Shown piece after piece: positions 1 to 9,984 of a stretch of DNA of 64,000 nucleotides. The DNA comes from Paraburkholderia sediminicola (GTDB lineage Bacteria > Pseudomonadota > Gammaproteobacteria > Burkholderiales > Burkholderiaceae): contig NZ_CADIKC010000003.1 in assembly GCF_902859805.1 (NCBI RefSeq), forward strand, positions 496,001 through 560,000, read 5' to 3'. Numbering within the stretch: position 1 is the stretch's first letter; the number at the start of each line of letters is the position of its first letter. The notes beneath the pieces were generated by a model that made no database searches, was not told where the DNA came from, and saw only the letters and a list, made by a program, of their open reading frames with translations. Both the position numbers and the translations under genes were made by a program.

Positions 1-174
1 CACGCATGGCTTGATCGCACAACACGCCGCGCGGGTGGCCCACACGTAGGTCACATCAGTCGCGGCGTGTTATCACGCTACTTTAAGAATCCGCGGTAAC
101 GTCGCTTCACCACGCTTTTTCCGCTGGCCGTCCCGCGTTTTCGCCGGGGCAGGCGCCCGCGTTATACTCTGCCC
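1..174. other. Non-coding stretch upstream of rnc
   Basis: No reading frame here looks like a gene. The only recognisable signal is TATACT at 163-168, which resembles a sigma-70 -10 box and ends six bases before the rnc start codon. No convincing -35 box is seen at the right distance and no Shine-Dalgarno sequence precedes the ATG. Confidence 0.5.
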
Positions 175-1419
175 ATGCCCCTATCTCCGTTGGAAAGCCG
201 TCTGCGCTACGAATTTCGCAATGCGGAATTGTTGCGCCAGGCTTTAACGCACCGCAGTCATAGCTCCACGCACAACGAACGGCTCGAGTTTCTCGGCGAC
301 TCCGTTCTAAATTGCGCGGTGGCTGCGCTTTTGTTCCAACGTTTCGGCAAATTGGACGAAGGCGACCTGTCGCGCGTCCGTGCCAATCTGGTCAAACAGC
401 AGTCGCTTTATGAAATTGCTCAGGCCCTGAATATTTCCGAAGGGCTGCGTCTCGGTGAGGGCGAACTGCGCAGCGGTGGCTTCCGCCGTCCGTCGATCCT
501 GGCTGACACGCTCGAAGCCGTGCTGGGCGCGGTGTTCCTCGACGGTGGGTTCGATGCCGCGCAGACGGTCATCAAGCGCCTTTACGTGCCGATTCTCGAT
601 CACATCGACCCGCGCACGCTCGGCAAGGACGCCAAGACGCTGCTGCAGGAGTATCTGCAGGGTCACAAGATCGCGCTGCCCACCTACACGGTCGTCGCGA
701 CACATGGTGCGGCGCACAATCAGCAATTTGAAGTCGAGTGCACGGTGCCGAAGCTGGACGTCAAGGTATCCGGCTCCGGCGCGAGTCGTCGTGCGGCCGA
801 GCAGGCTGCGGCCAAGAAGGCGCTCGACGAAGTCATGGCCGCCGCGCCCGCCGTGGTTGCCAAGCCAAAGCGTTCAAAGGGCGCCCGTGCCGCGAAAAAT
901 GCCGAGCAGGAAGTCGTGCCCGGCGTGACCGGCGTACAGGCCGCGCTCGATTTGCGCAGCCCGGATCGCAAGAGCGAACGCGGAGCCGGGCGGGGTGAAA
1001 CACGCACGGCGCCAGCGGCGGAGTCCGCACCTGAACGGCCGACCCTCACCGCAACGTCCGCGCCGCTAGCTGTGATTCGCGCCGCGCACGTGGAATACAG
1101 CGGGCAGGACAAGTCGGAGCGTGTCGAGAGAGCTGACAGGTCTGCTGACAAGGCAGCGACGGACAAGCCAGCCGACAAGCCGGACGCCAAATCCGCTGAA
1201 ATCAGATCCGAAGCCGCGAAGCCCGCGGACGCAAAGGCTGCCGAAGTAAAGCCCGCAGATGCAAAGCCAGAAGCCGTCGTCCGCAGCGCCGACAAACACC
1301 GCAGCCGTGAAGCCACACCCGGCGCAGCCGTGCCCACGCCTGGCGTGCCGGCACCTATCGAACACGAACCCGGCGTAGCCGACGCGGTGCAAACCCGCGT
1401 CGCCGATGCGGGCCATTGA
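175..1419 (+). CDS. rnc: Ribonuclease III with long disordered C-terminal tail
   Basis: Endoribonuclease that cuts double-stranded RNA, matures rRNA and acts on structured mRNAs in the cytoplasm. The family signature [12 protein letters not shown] lies at residues 34-45 with acidic catalytic residues E38 and D42, and a further acidic residue at E114. A double-stranded RNA-binding domain covers about residues 152-221. The protein has 414 residues against roughly 225 in the usual family member. The extra 190 residues are rich in Ala, Lys, Asp and Glu with repeated ADK/ADAK-like words, so they are probably disordered. The gene heads the rnc-era-recO-pdxJ-acpS-nagZ run. Identity is very secure; the role of the tail is unknown. 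Confidence 0.97.
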   Translation: MPLSPLESRLRYEFRNAELLRQALTHRSHSSTHNERLEFLGDSVLNCAVAALLFQRFGKLDEGDLSRVRANLVKQQSLYEIAQALNISEGLRLGEGELRSGGFRRPSILADTLEAVLGAVFLDGGFDAAQTVIKRLYVPILDHIDPRTLGKDAKTLLQEYLQGHKIALPTYTVVATHGAAHNQQFEVECTVPKLDVKVSGSGASRRAAEQAAAKKALDEVMAAAPAVVAKPKRSKGARAAKNAEQEVVPGVTGVQAALDLRSPDRKSERGAGRGETRTAPAAESAPERPTLTATSAPLAVIRAAHVEYSGQDKSERVERADRSADKAATDKPADKPDAKSAEIRSEAAKPADAKAAEVKPADAKPEAVVRSADKHRSREATPGAAVPTPGVPAPIEHEPGVADAVQTRVADAGH

Positions 1420-1474
1420 TTGCCATCGGCGCGCCATTCCCCGCGCGTCGATCTGAACCTGCCGTAGCCCGAAT

Positions 1475-2374
1475 ATGAACGCTCCCACTCCCACTGGTTT
1501 TCGCTGCGGCATGGTCGCGATCGTCGGCCGCCCGAACGTCGGCAAGTCCACGCTGATGAATGCGCTGGTCGGCCAGAAAGTCAGTATCACGTCGCGCAAG
1601 GCGCAGACCACGCGCCACCGCATCACAGGCATTCACACGTTTGAAGACGCGCAGTACATCTTCGTCGACACGCCGGGTTTCCAGACCAAACACAGCGGCG
1701 CGCTGAACCGTTCGCTCAACCGCGCGGTCACGTCCACGCTGAGTTCGGTCGACGCGATTCTGTTTGTGATCGAAGCCGGCCGCTTCGGCCCGGACGACCA
1801 GAAGGTGCTCGACCTCATTCCGCCGTCGGTGCCCACGCTGCTGATCGCGAACAAGCTCGATCGCGTGTCGGATAAGGACTCGCTGTATCCGTTCATGCAG
1901 CAGGTGAGTGCACTGCGCCAGTTCAACGAGATCGTGCCGCTGTCGGCGAAAAATGAGGACGACATCAAGCGTTTGCTGGCGACCATCAAGCCGTTCCTGC
2001 CGGAAGGCGCGCCGATCTACGGCGAAGACGACCTGACCGATCGTAGCGAGCGTTTTCTGGCCGCCGAAATCCTGCGCGAAAAAGTGTTCCGCTGGACCGG
2101 CGACGAACTGCCGTACACGAGCACTGTGCTAATCGACAAGTTTGAAACCGAAGGGCGACTGCGCCGCATTTTCGCGACCATTCTGGTGGAGCGCGACACG
2201 CAAAAAGCGATGATCATCGGCCAGAAGGGCGCCAAGCTGAAGCAGATCAGCACCGAAGCGCGCCTCGACATGGAAAAACTGTTCGACGGTCCGGTGTATC
2301 TGGAAACCTTCATCAAGGTGAAGAGCGGCTGGGCTGACAACGAAGCCGGACTCCGCGCGTATGGGTACGAATGA
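1475..2374 (+). CDS. era: GTPase Era
   Basis: Essential GTPase that binds 16S rRNA near its 3' end and helps 30S subunit assembly. The G1 loop GRPNVGKS is near residue 17, DTPG marks G3 and NKLD marks G4. The C-terminal KH RNA-binding domain includes the stretch [12 protein letters not shown]. At 299 residues the length is normal. It lies 55 bases after rnc and overlaps the recO reading frame, so the two are probably co-transcribed. The rnc-era pairing is typical of proteobacteria. Confidence 0.98.
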   Translation: MNAPTPTGFRCGMVAIVGRPNVGKSTLMNALVGQKVSITSRKAQTTRHRITGIHTFEDAQYIFVDTPGFQTKHSGALNRSLNRAVTSTLSSVDAILFVIEAGRFGPDDQKVLDLIPPSVPTLLIANKLDRVSDKDSLYPFMQQVSALRQFNEIVPLSAKNEDDIKRLLATIKPFLPEGAPIYGEDDLTDRSERFLAAEILREKVFRWTGDELPYTSTVLIDKFETEGRLRRIFATILVERDTQKAMIIGQKGAKLKQISTEARLDMEKLFDGPVYLETFIKVKSGWADNEAGLRAYGYE

Positions 2375-3293
2375 CGCGTGGATGACGCTGAATTCCGACG
2401 CTGACCCGGACAACTCGGCGCCGGCAGCGCCGGCACGCGAGCCGTCCAAACCGGCTCGCAGTACCAAAAAATCATCATCGAGCGCCAAAGGCGCTCAGGC
2501 CGCACAAAGCGGTGCTCAAGGCGCCGAAGGTGAGCCGCGTAAAACGCCGGCGCGCCGAGCGCCTCGCACCTCCGCGTCCGATTACCGGATCGCGGAGCAA
2601 CCTGCTTTTGTCCTGCACAGCTATCCGTATCGTGAGACCAGCCTGATCATCGACGTGCTGTCGCGCGATCACGGCCGTCTCGCGCTTGTCGCAAAAGGCG
2701 CGAAACGTCCACACTCCGCTTTGCGCGGCGTGCTGCAGACGTTCCAGCCGCTCGCTTTGTCGTGGACCGGCAAATCCGAAGTGCGCACACTGACCGGCGC
2801 CGAATGGGTCGGCGGCATGTTGCCTTTGGCGGGCGACGCGCTGCTCTGCGGTTTCTATGTCAACGAACTGCTGGTCAAATTCTGCGCGCGCGAAGATCCG
2901 CATCCGCAACTATTTCATCATTACGTCGTCACGATGACGCGCCTCGCGCATGACGAGCCGCCCGTGCAGGTGCTGCGGTCGTTCGAACGCGTGCTGCTGC
3001 GGGAAACCGGTTATGCGATGGCGCTCGATCGCACCGTCGCGCGCAAAGCGGTGCAGGCCGACGGCCGCTACGTGTTCGACCCGGAGCGCGGCGTGCGCGA
3101 AGCATCGGACGATCTGCCCGCGCAATGGCCGGTGATCGCCGGACAGACCTTGCTCGATATGGAAAAGGACGATTACCATCGAGCGCAGACGGTGGCGCAA
3201 AGCAAAACGCTGATGCGCTTTCTGCTCAACACTTACCTTGGCGGCACGCCGCTCGCGACGCGCCAGATACTGATCGACTTGCAGAACTTATGA
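2361..3293 (+). CDS. recO: DNA repair protein RecO
   Basis: Mediator of RecFOR recombination that helps load RecA on SSB-covered DNA. The conserved part starts near residue 74 ([20 protein letters not shown]), which matches the N-terminal OB-fold of the family, followed by the helical region. The first 70 or so residues are a low-complexity Ala/Pro/Ser/Lys extension, common in this bacterial group. Two starts are possible: ATG at 2361, inside the end of era, or ATG at 2382, seven codons later. The stop overlaps the pdxJ start in an ATGA arrangement, which suggests translational coupling. Confidence 0.94.
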   Translation: MGTNDAWMTLNSDADPDNSAPAAPAREPSKPARSTKKSSSSAKGAQAAQSGAQGAEGEPRKTPARRAPRTSASDYRIAEQPAFVLHSYPYRETSLIIDVLSRDHGRLALVAKGAKRPHSALRGVLQTFQPLALSWTGKSEVRTLTGAEWVGGMLPLAGDALLCGFYVNELLVKFCAREDPHPQLFHHYVVTMTRLAHDEPPVQVLRSFERVLLRETGYAMALDRTVARKAVQADGRYVFDPERGVREASDDLPAQWPVIAGQTLLDMEKDDYHRAQTVAQSKTLMRFLLNTYLGGTPLATRQILIDLQNL

Positions 3294-4054
3294 GCTTCTT
3301 TCTTACGTCGCCGAATGTGATTGACCTGGGCGTGAACATCGATCACGTCGCCACGCTGCGCAACGCGCGCGGCACGTCTTACCCCGATCCGATCCGCGCC
3401 GCGTTGATGGCCGAAGAGGCAGGCGCCGATGTGATCACGCTGCATCTGCGTGAAGACCGCCGCCATATCGTCGACGCCGACGTGCGCAAGCTGCGGCCGT
3501 TGTTGAAAACGCGCATGAATCTGGAATGCGCGGTCACGCAGGAGATGCTCGACATCGCCTGTGAAGTGCAGCCGGACGATGTCTGCCTCGTGCCGGAAAA
3601 GCGCCAGGAACTGACGACTGAAGGCGGCCTCGACGTCGCCGGCCAGTTCGAAGCCGTGCGCGCCGCATGCAAGCAACTCGCCGAAGCGAACTCGCGCGTA
3701 TCGCTCTTTATCGATCCGGACGAAACGCAAATCCGCGCCGCGCATGAAGCCGGCGCGCCGGTGATCGAGCTGCATACGGGCCGTTATGCCGAAGCGCACG
3801 ATCCCGCCGAACAGCAGCGCGAATATGAACGCGTGGTGCGTGCCGTCGAATTCGGCGCGACGCTCGGCATCAAGGTCAATGCGGGTCATGGCCTGCACTA
3901 CACCAACGTTCAGCAGATTGCCGCGATCGAAGGCATCGTCGAGTTGAATATCGGTCACGCGATCGTCGCGCATGCGATCTTCGCCGGCTGGGAAAACGCG
4001 GTGCGCGAGATGAAGGCGATCATGGTCGCTGCTCGTCTTGGCGCAAGCGCGTAA
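3290..4054 (+). CDS. pdxJ: Pyridoxine 5'-phosphate synthase
   Basis: Condenses 3-amino-2-oxopropyl phosphate with deoxyxylulose 5-phosphate in the last ring-forming step of vitamin B6 synthesis. The N-terminus reads [20 protein letters not shown], the strongly conserved PdxJ start of the TIM barrel. The ATG at 3290 overlaps the recO stop (ATGA) and gives 254 residues, the usual length. A longer upstream extension of the frame exists but lies inside recO and is not conserved-looking. The pdxJ-acpS order is typical. Confidence 0.97.
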   Translation: MSFFLTSPNVIDLGVNIDHVATLRNARGTSYPDPIRAALMAEEAGADVITLHLREDRRHIVDADVRKLRPLLKTRMNLECAVTQEMLDIACEVQPDDVCLVPEKRQELTTEGGLDVAGQFEAVRAACKQLAEANSRVSLFIDPDETQIRAAHEAGAPVIELHTGRYAEAHDPAEQQREYERVVRAVEFGATLGIKVNAGHGLHYTNVQQIAAIEGIVELNIGHAIVAHAIFAGWENAVREMKAIMVAARLGASA

Positions 4055-4070
4055 CGCCGCGGCGCCGAAC

Positions 4071-4514
4071 ATGACGATCTACGGCATCGGCACGGATATC
4101 GTTCAGGTCAGCCGCGTGGCCGCGGTGATGACACGCACCAACGGCCGCTTCGCCGAGAAGGTGCTCGGTCCGGACGAACTGCGCATTTATCACGCGCGCA
4201 ATGCGCGTTCGGCTGTGCGTGGACTCGCGTTTCTCGCTACGCGGTTCTCGGCCAAAGAAGCCTTCTCGAAAGCGATCGGCCTCGGCATGCGTTGGCCGAT
4301 GACCTGGCGTGCGCTGCAAACGCTCAACAAGCCGAGTGGCGAGCCGATGGTGGTTGCGTCGGGCGAACTGGCTGAATGGCTCACGGCGCGCGGCATCACG
4401 GCGCGCGTGACGATCAGCGACGAACACGATTACGCGGTGTCGTTTGTGATTGCTGAAACCTGGGAAGTGGCGCGAGTGCCGGACGCTCCTCACGCACCCG
4501 CCAGCGACGAATAA
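4071..4514 (+). CDS. acpS: Holo-[acyl-carrier-protein] synthase
   Basis: Transfers the 4'-phosphopantetheine arm from CoA to the serine of acyl carrier protein. The N-terminal motif [14 protein letters not shown] contains the Mg-binding aspartate, and [13 protein letters not shown] is the second family signature. ATG at 4071 gives 147 residues. A longer frame from 4038 would overlap pdxJ and adds no family sequence. The gene lies 16 bases after pdxJ and is probably in the same transcript. Confidence 0.96.
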   Translation: MTIYGIGTDIVQVSRVAAVMTRTNGRFAEKVLGPDELRIYHARNARSAVRGLAFLATRFSAKEAFSKAIGLGMRWPMTWRALQTLNKPSGEPMVVASGELAEWLTARGITARVTISDEHDYAVSFVIAETWEVARVPDAPHAPASDE

Positions 4515-4583
4515 AAATATTCTGAACGCGGCGCACGTCGGCCGTGTCTCTCTTTGTCTCAAGCTTTTTTCTAGCGGAATTCG

Positions 4584-5612
4584 ATGAAACTCACTCCCGG
4601 ACCGGTAATGCTCGACGTGGTCGGCACAACGCTGAACGACGACGACAAACGCCGCCTTACCCATCCGATGACTGGCGGCGTGATCCTGTTCACACGGCAT
4701 TACGAGAGCCGCACACAATTGATCGCGCTGACCGATTCGATCCGCGCGATTCGAGACGATCTGCTGATTGCCGTCGACCACGAAGGCGGCCGCGTGCAGC
4801 GCTTTCGTACCGACGGCTTCACGGTGCTGCCGGCCATGGGCAAGCTCGGCACGCTGTGGGACAGCGACGTGCTGCACGCCACGAAGGTGACCACTGCGGT
4901 CGGCTACATTCTCGCGTCCGAGTTGCGCGCGTGCGGCATCGATATGAGTTTTACTCCCGTACTCGATCTGAATTACGGACAGTCGCAAGTGATCGGCGAT
5001 CGCGCGTTCCATCGCGATCCGCGCGTCGTGACCTTGCTGGCGAAGAGCCTCAATCACGGCCTTGCGTTGGCCGGCATGAGCAATTGCGGCAAACATTTTC
5101 CAGGACACGGCTTCGCGCACGCGGACTCCCACGTGGCGATGCCGATCGACGACCGTTCGCTCGACGAGATCCTGCGCGAGGACGCGGCGCCGTACGACTG
5201 GCTCGACGTGTCACTCGGGGCCGTGCTGCCCGCCCATGTGGTTTATCCGCAGGTCGATTCGAAGCCGGCAGGCTTTTCGCGTGTCTGGCTGCAGGACATC
5301 CTGCGCAAGAAATTGCGTTTCGAAGGCGCGGTCTTCAGCGACGATCTTTCGATGGAAGCCGCGCGCCAGGGCGGCACGCTGACCGAAGGCGCGAGCGCCG
5401 CGCTGCAGGCCGGCTGCGACATGGTGCTGATCTGCAATCAGCCGGACGAAGCTGAGAAGGTGCTGGACGCGCTGCGTTTCACGCCGTCGAAGGAATCGCA
5501 GCAGCGGCTCAAGCGCATGCGGCCGCGCGGCAAGGCGCTCAAGTGGAGCAAACTGGTCGCCGAGCCGCAGTATCTGCAAGCGCAAACTTTGTTGCGCAGT
5601 GCGTTTGCTTGA
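4584..5612 (+). CDS. nagZ: Beta-N-acetylhexosaminidase NagZ
   Basis: Glycoside hydrolase family 3 enzyme of the cytoplasm that removes N-acetylglucosamine from anhydromuropeptides during peptidoglycan recycling. The sequence has VDHEGGRVQRF, the conserved KHFPGHG loop followed by ADSH (the loop carries the catalytic His/Asp pair), and SDDLSMEA with the nucleophile aspartate. Length is 342 residues, as expected. It is the last gene of the rnc cluster and is followed by a terminator at 5693. Confidence 0.97.
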   Translation: MKLTPGPVMLDVVGTTLNDDDKRRLTHPMTGGVILFTRHYESRTQLIALTDSIRAIRDDLLIAVDHEGGRVQRFRTDGFTVLPAMGKLGTLWDSDVLHATKVTTAVGYILASELRACGIDMSFTPVLDLNYGQSQVIGDRAFHRDPRVVTLLAKSLNHGLALAGMSNCGKHFPGHGFAHADSHVAMPIDDRSLDEILREDAAPYDWLDVSLGAVLPAHVVYPQVDSKPAGFSRVWLQDILRKKLRFEGAVFSDDLSMEAARQGGTLTEGASAALQAGCDMVLICNQPDEAEKVLDALRFTPSKESQQRLKRMRPRGKALKWSKLVAEPQYLQAQTLLRSAFA

Positions 5613-5692
5613 GCCCCCGGTAGCAACCGCTTGCAACCAATAGCAACCGGTAGAGAGCGAATCGACAACTCAAGCGTTTGCATCGAACAAAA

Positions 5693-5722
5693 AAACGGCG
5701 CCTCTTTCAGGCGCCGTTTTCC
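5693..5722. terminator. Bidirectional intrinsic terminator after nagZ
   Basis: An 11-bp stem (AAAACGGCGCC at 5693-5703 pairing with GGCGCCGTTTT at 5710-5720) with a short loop and T runs on both sides. It separates nagZ from the convergent response regulator gene and can serve both. Confidence 0.85.
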
Positions 5723-5760
5723 ATTCAAGCCAAGCCCGCCGTAAAGCCGGCCTCATCCCG

Positions 5761-7143
5761 TCAATTCAAGCGCATCCGTTGCAGCTTGTTGTACAGCGTC
5801 TTCGGACTGATCCCCAGTAGCGACGCCGCGCGATGGCGCGTGCCGCCGACCGCATCGAGTGTTGCGCGAATCAGCATTTCCTCGACATCCGCGAGAGGCG
5901 TGCCGACGGTGACCTGCACGCGGCTGCCGTTCAGATCGCGCCCATTCGCCGAGCCGGCTTCATCAGCGCGTAACGATTCCAGGACGTCGCCCGATGCGTG
6001 ATACGCGCGGCGCACGCGATCCTGCAACTCGCGCACATTGCCCGGCCACTCGTACGAAAGACACTCGCGCAGGAAGTTCGGTCCGACCTGCTTGGCCGTT
6101 TCCGAGGTGCCGCGCGTGATCGCTTCGTGATTCAACTCGTCGACGACGGCTTGCGCGATCAGCGTCGGATCGTCGCCGCGCTCACGCAACGGCGGCAGTG
6201 ATATCGCGGCCGCTTCGAGACGCAGCGCGAGATCTTCGAGCAAGCTGCCGTCGGCGACTGCCGCGCGCGGGTTTTTGCGCGTGGAGGCGATCAGCCGGAA
6301 GTCGGTCGCCACCTGATTCGTGCCGCCGACTCGCATGAAGGTCTGCGAATCGAGTGCGCGCAGCAGCGCTTCCTGCTGGCCGCGTGGCAGTTCCGCGATT
6401 TCGTCGATGAACAGCGTGCCGCCACTGGCCTGCTCGAACAGCCCTGGCTCGCGCTGTTCGGCACCGCTGAACGCGCCGCGCTCGTGGCCGAACAGCACGC
6501 TGTCGAGCGAGCGGTGCGCCGCGACGCCGGCCGCGGTCCGGCAGTCGAATGTGATGAACGGGCCTTTGCGGCGCCGGCTCATGTCGTGCAGCGTGCGCGC
6601 GGCAAGCTGCTTGCCGGTGCCGGCTTCGCCGGAAATCAGCACGGCAGCTTCGGTCGGCGCGATATGTTCGATCGTGTCGTAGACGTGCTGGATCGCACCG
6701 CTGCGGCCGAGTAGCGAGCCGAAGCGACCAAGCCGGCGCAGCGACGCGCGTAACGTCTGGACTTCTTCGGTCAGCTCGTACGGACGTGGAATCCGGGCGA
6801 GCAGGCTGCGCAGACGCGGGATATTGACCGGTTTGAGCAGATAGTCCCAGATCCCGTGCCGCAGACCCTCGATCGCGCTCTCGACCGTGGCGTTGCCGGT
6901 CATCACGATCACGGGCAGGGCGCCGCCCGGCGGATGCGCGGGCAGGTGCTGCAGCACGTCGAGCCCGCTGCCGTCCGGCAGATTCAGGTCGACCAGCACG
7001 ACATCGGGGATGAAGCGCGTCAATGCTGCCCGGGCCTCGGCGATGGTAGTCGCGGTGTCGACGGAGAAGCCGTCGGCGGCGAGGATGGCGGACAGGCCTG
7101 ACAAGCTATTGGGATCGTCTTCAACAATCAGGGCGTGTGGCAT
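5761..7143 (-). CDS. Sigma-54-dependent response regulator (NtrC family)
   Basis: A transcription activator of 460 residues. The receiver domain occupies residues 1-120 with the probable phospho-acceptor D52 (VVLVDLNLPDGSG). The AAA+ domain carries the Walker A loop GEAGTGK and the Walker B-like FIDEIAELP. The C-terminus (TRHRAASLLGISPKTLYNKL) is a Fis-type helix-turn-helix. The usual sigma-54 contact loop GAFTGA reads GAFSGA here. The start at 7143 (MPHALIVEDD) fits the receiver fold; the frame extends upstream but that part is not domain-like. No sensor kinase gene is adjacent, so its signal is unknown. Confidence 0.93.
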   Translation of the reverse strand: MPHALIVEDDPNSLSGLSAILAADGFSVDTATTIAEARAALTRFIPDVVLVDLNLPDGSGLDVLQHLPAHPPGGALPVIVMTGNATVESAIEGLRHGIWDYLLKPVNIPRLRSLLARIPRPYELTEEVQTLRASLRRLGRFGSLLGRSGAIQHVYDTIEHIAPTEAAVLISGEAGTGKQLAARTLHDMSRRRKGPFITFDCRTAAGVAAHRSLDSVLFGHERGAFSGAEQREPGLFEQASGGTLFIDEIAELPRGQQEALLRALDSQTFMRVGGTNQVATDFRLIASTRKNPRAAVADGSLLEDLALRLEAAAISLPPLRERGDDPTLIAQAVVDELNHEAITRGTSETAKQVGPNFLRECLSYEWPGNVRELQDRVRRAYHASGDVLESLRADEAGSANGRDLNGSRVQVTVGTPLADVEEMLIRATLDAVGGTRHRAASLLGISPKTLYNKLQRMRLN

Positions 7144-7450
7144 GGCGAGCGCTTTTTTTGGATGGACGGAATACCCGATACGCCGCGCCGGTTCTCTGGC
7201 GCGCGACACGGGCGCAATGGCTGGCCGGTACTGCCGGTCGAATGCCGGGCCGCATGGGCAGCCTCTGCCGCGGCGGCGGGATAGCCGCAGCCCAATTGGC
7301 ATGGGCGCGGCGCAGGTCGTGGAATACGGCCTGCAAGCGGATCTGGGGCGATTCGACTCACGTAGTTCTGGTCCTTTGCTTTTCGGTGGATGCCCGCCCT
7401 GACGCGATGCGACACGTGCACGGGCACCTGTATTTTCTTCATTCGACCGG
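7144..7450. other. 307-bp gap without a supported gene
   Basis: Lies between the start of the response regulator and the end of the CsbD-like gene. Open frames cross it on both strands but none has a start signal or family-like sequence. It should contain the promoter of the regulator gene; I could not identify clear boxes. Confidence 0.4.
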
Positions 7451-7657
7451 TCAGAAATCCCGATTGCTATCGAAGAAACGCCGTACTTCAAGCTCCGCCT
7501 GCTGGCGGGTCTTACCGTAGCGTTCCTGGATCAGCCCGGCCAGTTTGTCGACCCGGCCTTCTGCCCTGGTAAGTTCGTCGTCCGTCAATTCACCCCATGC
7601 TGTCTTGGCCCTGCCGAGCATTTGCTTCCACTTGCCTTCAGCGATGTCGTGATTCAT
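7451..7657 (-). CDS. CsbD-like stress protein
   Basis: A 68-residue hydrophilic protein. The start MNHDIAEGKWKQMLGRAKTA followed by WGELTDDELTRAEG is the characteristic CsbD pattern. In other bacteria these small proteins are induced by general stress, but their molecular function is not known. It stands alone between the response regulator and efp, in the same direction as both. Confidence 0.9.
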   Translation of the reverse strand: MNHDIAEGKWKQMLGRAKTAWGELTDDELTRAEGRVDKLAGLIQERYGKTRQQAELEVRRFFDSNRDF

Positions 7658-7852
7658 GTCGCATCTCCGGAGTTGAGGGAATCAAGCCTTACTGGCCTGA
7701 ATTGGAGAGAAGCATGGACTGTGCCACAGCCAATTACTTAAGCTTATCAATGGTTTGTTCAACGCAAGGCAGGACGGAAAGCGCAACGGACAGGCATTTT
7801 TGAGAAAAGGCCGGTAAAGATTTCCACAACCATACACGGCGGCGCAAAAAAG

Positions 7853-7879
7853 AAAAAGCGCCCAAAGCGGGCGCTTTTT
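7853..7879 (-). terminator. Intrinsic terminator downstream of efp
   Basis: AAAAAGCGCCC (7853-7863) pairs with GGGCGCTTTTT (7869-7879) around a five-base loop. It lies 62 bases after the efp stop in the leftward direction and has a U run in either direction. Confidence 0.8.
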
Positions 7880-7941
7880 ATTGCCATTTATTTTTCGCCG
7901 CGCGGGACTTGGCCCCAGCGCGGGAATCAGGCTGCAGGCGC

Positions 7942-8499
7942 TTAGGCGCGGCTGCGGTACTCGTGGGTACGCGTGTCGATTTCGATCTTGTCGCCGATGT
8001 TGCAGAAGAGCGGCACTTGCAGTTCGAAACCGGTGGTCAGCTTGGCGTTCTTCAACACCTTGCCCGACGACGTATCGCCCTTGACTGCCGGTTCCGTGTA
8101 GATGATTTCACGGACCAGCGTGGTCGGCAGTTCGACCGAGATGGCTTTCTCGTTGTAGAACACGACTTCGCAAGCCATGCCGTCTTCGAGGTAGTGAAGG
8201 GCGTCGCCCATCATTTCGCCTTCGACTTCGAACTGGTTGTAGTCGGCGTCCATGAACACGTACATCGGGTCAGCGAAGTACGAGTACGTGACTTCCTTGC
8301 GCTCCAGCACGACGACGTCGAACTTGTCGTCTGCCTTGTACACGTTTTCCATGCCTGCGCCGGTCAGCAGGTTCTTGAACTTCATCTTCACGACGGCGGA
8401 GTTACGGCCCGACTTGTTGTATTCGGCCTTTTGCACGACCATCGCGTCTGCGCCGATCATTACTACGTTGCCGGTGCGGAGTTCCTGTGCGGTCTTCAT
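7942..8499 (-). CDS. efp: Elongation factor P
   Basis: Translation factor that enters the ribosomal E site and rescues stalling at polyproline stretches. The 185-residue protein begins [20 protein letters not shown]. The tip residue that is modified is arginine here (Arg32, in NKSGRNSAV), not the lysine found in enterobacteria. This matches the EarP type of EF-P, which is rhamnosylated on Arg32. The earP gene lies directly upstream on the same strand, so the modifying enzyme and substrate are encoded together. Confidence 0.98.
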   Translation of the reverse strand: MKTAQELRTGNVVMIGADAMVVQKAEYNKSGRNSAVVKMKFKNLLTGAGMENVYKADDKFDVVVLERKEVTYSYFADPMYVFMDADYNQFEVEGEMMGDALHYLEDGMACEVVFYNEKAISVELPTTLVREIIYTEPAVKGDTSSGKVLKNAKLTTGFELQVPLFCNIGDKIEIDTRTHEYRSRA

Positions 8500-8583
8500 A
8501 AAACTGTCCTGTACGAAATTAGTAGCTTCAACTTTTGCTCAACGGCTACGGCGCAAGCGGATTGGCCTGCCGGGTTTGCCTTG

Positions 8584-8714
8584 CGAATTGGTCTGGCCCG
8601 TGGGGCTAGCCCCTGAGTTTGGTCCCTGAATCTGGTCCCGTTATCCGGGCGAATTTGCCAGACGAATTTGCAAGACGAGTCTGCCAGGTGAATTGGTCAA
8701 ACGAGTTGGCCAAA
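8584..8714. repeat. Degenerate 13-bp tandem repeat between earP and efp
   Basis: Five consecutive 13-base units occupy 8650-8714: CGAATTTGCCAGA, CGAATTTGCAAGA, CGAGTCTGCCAGG, TGAATTGGTCAAA and CGAGTTGGCCAAA. Two more related units, TGAGTTTGGTCCC and TGAATCTGGTCCC, are at 8614-8639, and CGAATTGGTCTGG is at 8584-8596. A 10-base break separates the two groups. The array lies in the non-coding gap between earP and efp. Confidence 0.75.
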
Positions 8715-8781
8715 CCTTGCTAAACCTAAACCATTCGCCACGATCAGGCCGCGCTTGCGTCGTCGGCCGTTGGATAACCGC

Positions 8782-9984
8782 TTATTTTAACTGACTTTTT
8801 GCGAACAAGGCCAGATTTCCGGCGAGGTCGCCTACCTGAGCCAGTTCGACGGCCCATTCGGCCGCGCGCTGCTTCAGCGCCGGGCGGTGGCGCTGGAATT
8901 CCGCCCAGTCAGGCCGGCCCGTGCCGTTCCATGCGTGCCAGAAGCGTGCGAGGGCGTCACGCGCGTCGGCGGGCAGGGTGCGGGCGTAGTGGGCGAGTGC
9001 AGCGTCGAGCTTCGGCAGATGGGCGTCGTCGGCCTGGGGGTAGATGTGCCAGACAAAGGGTTTGGCGGCCCATTGGGCGCGCACGAACGAATCTTCGCCG
9101 CGCACGAAATTGACGTCGCTCGCCCACAGCAGCGTGTCGTAACCCGGTTGCTCGATGAAGGCGAGTGCGTGAACGCTGAGGCTGCCGCGCTCGGCGTGCG
9201 AACCGGCAGCGAATGCCGGCAACCCGAAAAAGCGCGCGACCGCGCCCGAAATGCGGCCTTCCGGCACCAGCAGTACGACCGGTTCGGCGCTGTCGCGCCA
9301 TTGTTCAAGCAGGCTGTCGATGGCGGGGTTTTCGTAGGCGAACAGCGAGACGACCGTGGCCGTGAGCGGTGGCGGCGCACGGCCGGTGGTCTTCAGCCAC
9401 CACGCTTCGCGCTCCGGTTGCGAGGCTTCGAAGGCTGCGCGTGCGGCATCGAGAGATCGTTCCTTCAGTACGCCGCCAGTGCCGGGGCCGAGTCCTGGGA
9501 AAAAGAAGGTCTTGGTCAGTGGGTAGCGTGGATGCGGAGACGGCCGCAGATGGAAATCCGCGACCCAGTCTTCGCCGCTCAGATATTCGAGGTTGAACCA
9601 GACCGGCGCTCGCTCGCGCCGCGCCATTGCGGCGACGTAGATCGGCGGCAACTCGCAGCCGAATGCCTCGATCACGACGTCAGCCACTTCGAGCGTATCG
9701 CCCGCGTGGGCCGGCTCGTGCCAATGCTCGACGACGATGCCGCCGACTGCCTGGCGCGCGCGATCCAGCGCCAGCGACGGGCACAGCTTCTGGAAGGCAT
9801 GCAGATCGTCGACGAACACACGCACCTGCCAGCCGTGCTCGCTTGCCAACTGGCGCGCGAGACGCCAGCACACGCCGATGTCGCCGAAATTGTCGATCAC
9901 CGCGCAGAAGATATCGCAGGCGATCCCTGTGGGTGCGGCCGCGGGTTGTTCGGAGACGGGCCTAACGGAGGAAGCGGAGGACAT
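8782..9984 (-). CDS. earP: EF-P arginine rhamnosyltransferase EarP
   Basis: Transfers rhamnose from dTDP-beta-L-rhamnose to Arg32 of elongation factor P. The N-terminal stretch CDIFCAVIDNFGDIGVCWRLA holds the two catalytic aspartates (D31 and D35 here), and the GEDSFVRAQW region with KPFVWHIYPQ forms the nucleotide-sugar pocket. It has 400 residues. The start ATG at 9984 adds about 15 residues before the conserved part. It lies upstream of efp on the same strand with a 282-bp repeat-containing gap. Confidence 0.96.
   Translation of the reverse strand: MSSASSVRPVSEQPAAAPTGIACDIFCAVIDNFGDIGVCWRLARQLASEHGWQVRVFVDDLHAFQKLCPSLALDRARQAVGGIVVEHWHEPAHAGDTLEVADVVIEAFGCELPPIYVAAMARRERAPVWFNLEYLSGEDWVADFHLRPSPHPRYPLTKTFFFPGLGPGTGGVLKERSLDAARAAFEASQPEREAWWLKTTGRAPPPLTATVVSLFAYENPAIDSLLEQWRDSAEPVVLLVPEGRISGAVARFFGLPAFAAGSHAERGSLSVHALAFIEQPGYDTLLWASDVNFVRGEDSFVRAQWAAKPFVWHIYPQADDAHLPKLDAALAHYARTLPADARDALARFWHAWNGTGRPDWAEFQRHRPALKQRAAEWAVELAQVGDLAGNLALFAKSQLK

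Noticed and set aside
4020..5132. 370-codon leftward frame opposite nagZ and acpS
   Set aside because: Antisense of well-identified genes; His/Arg-rich without family pattern.
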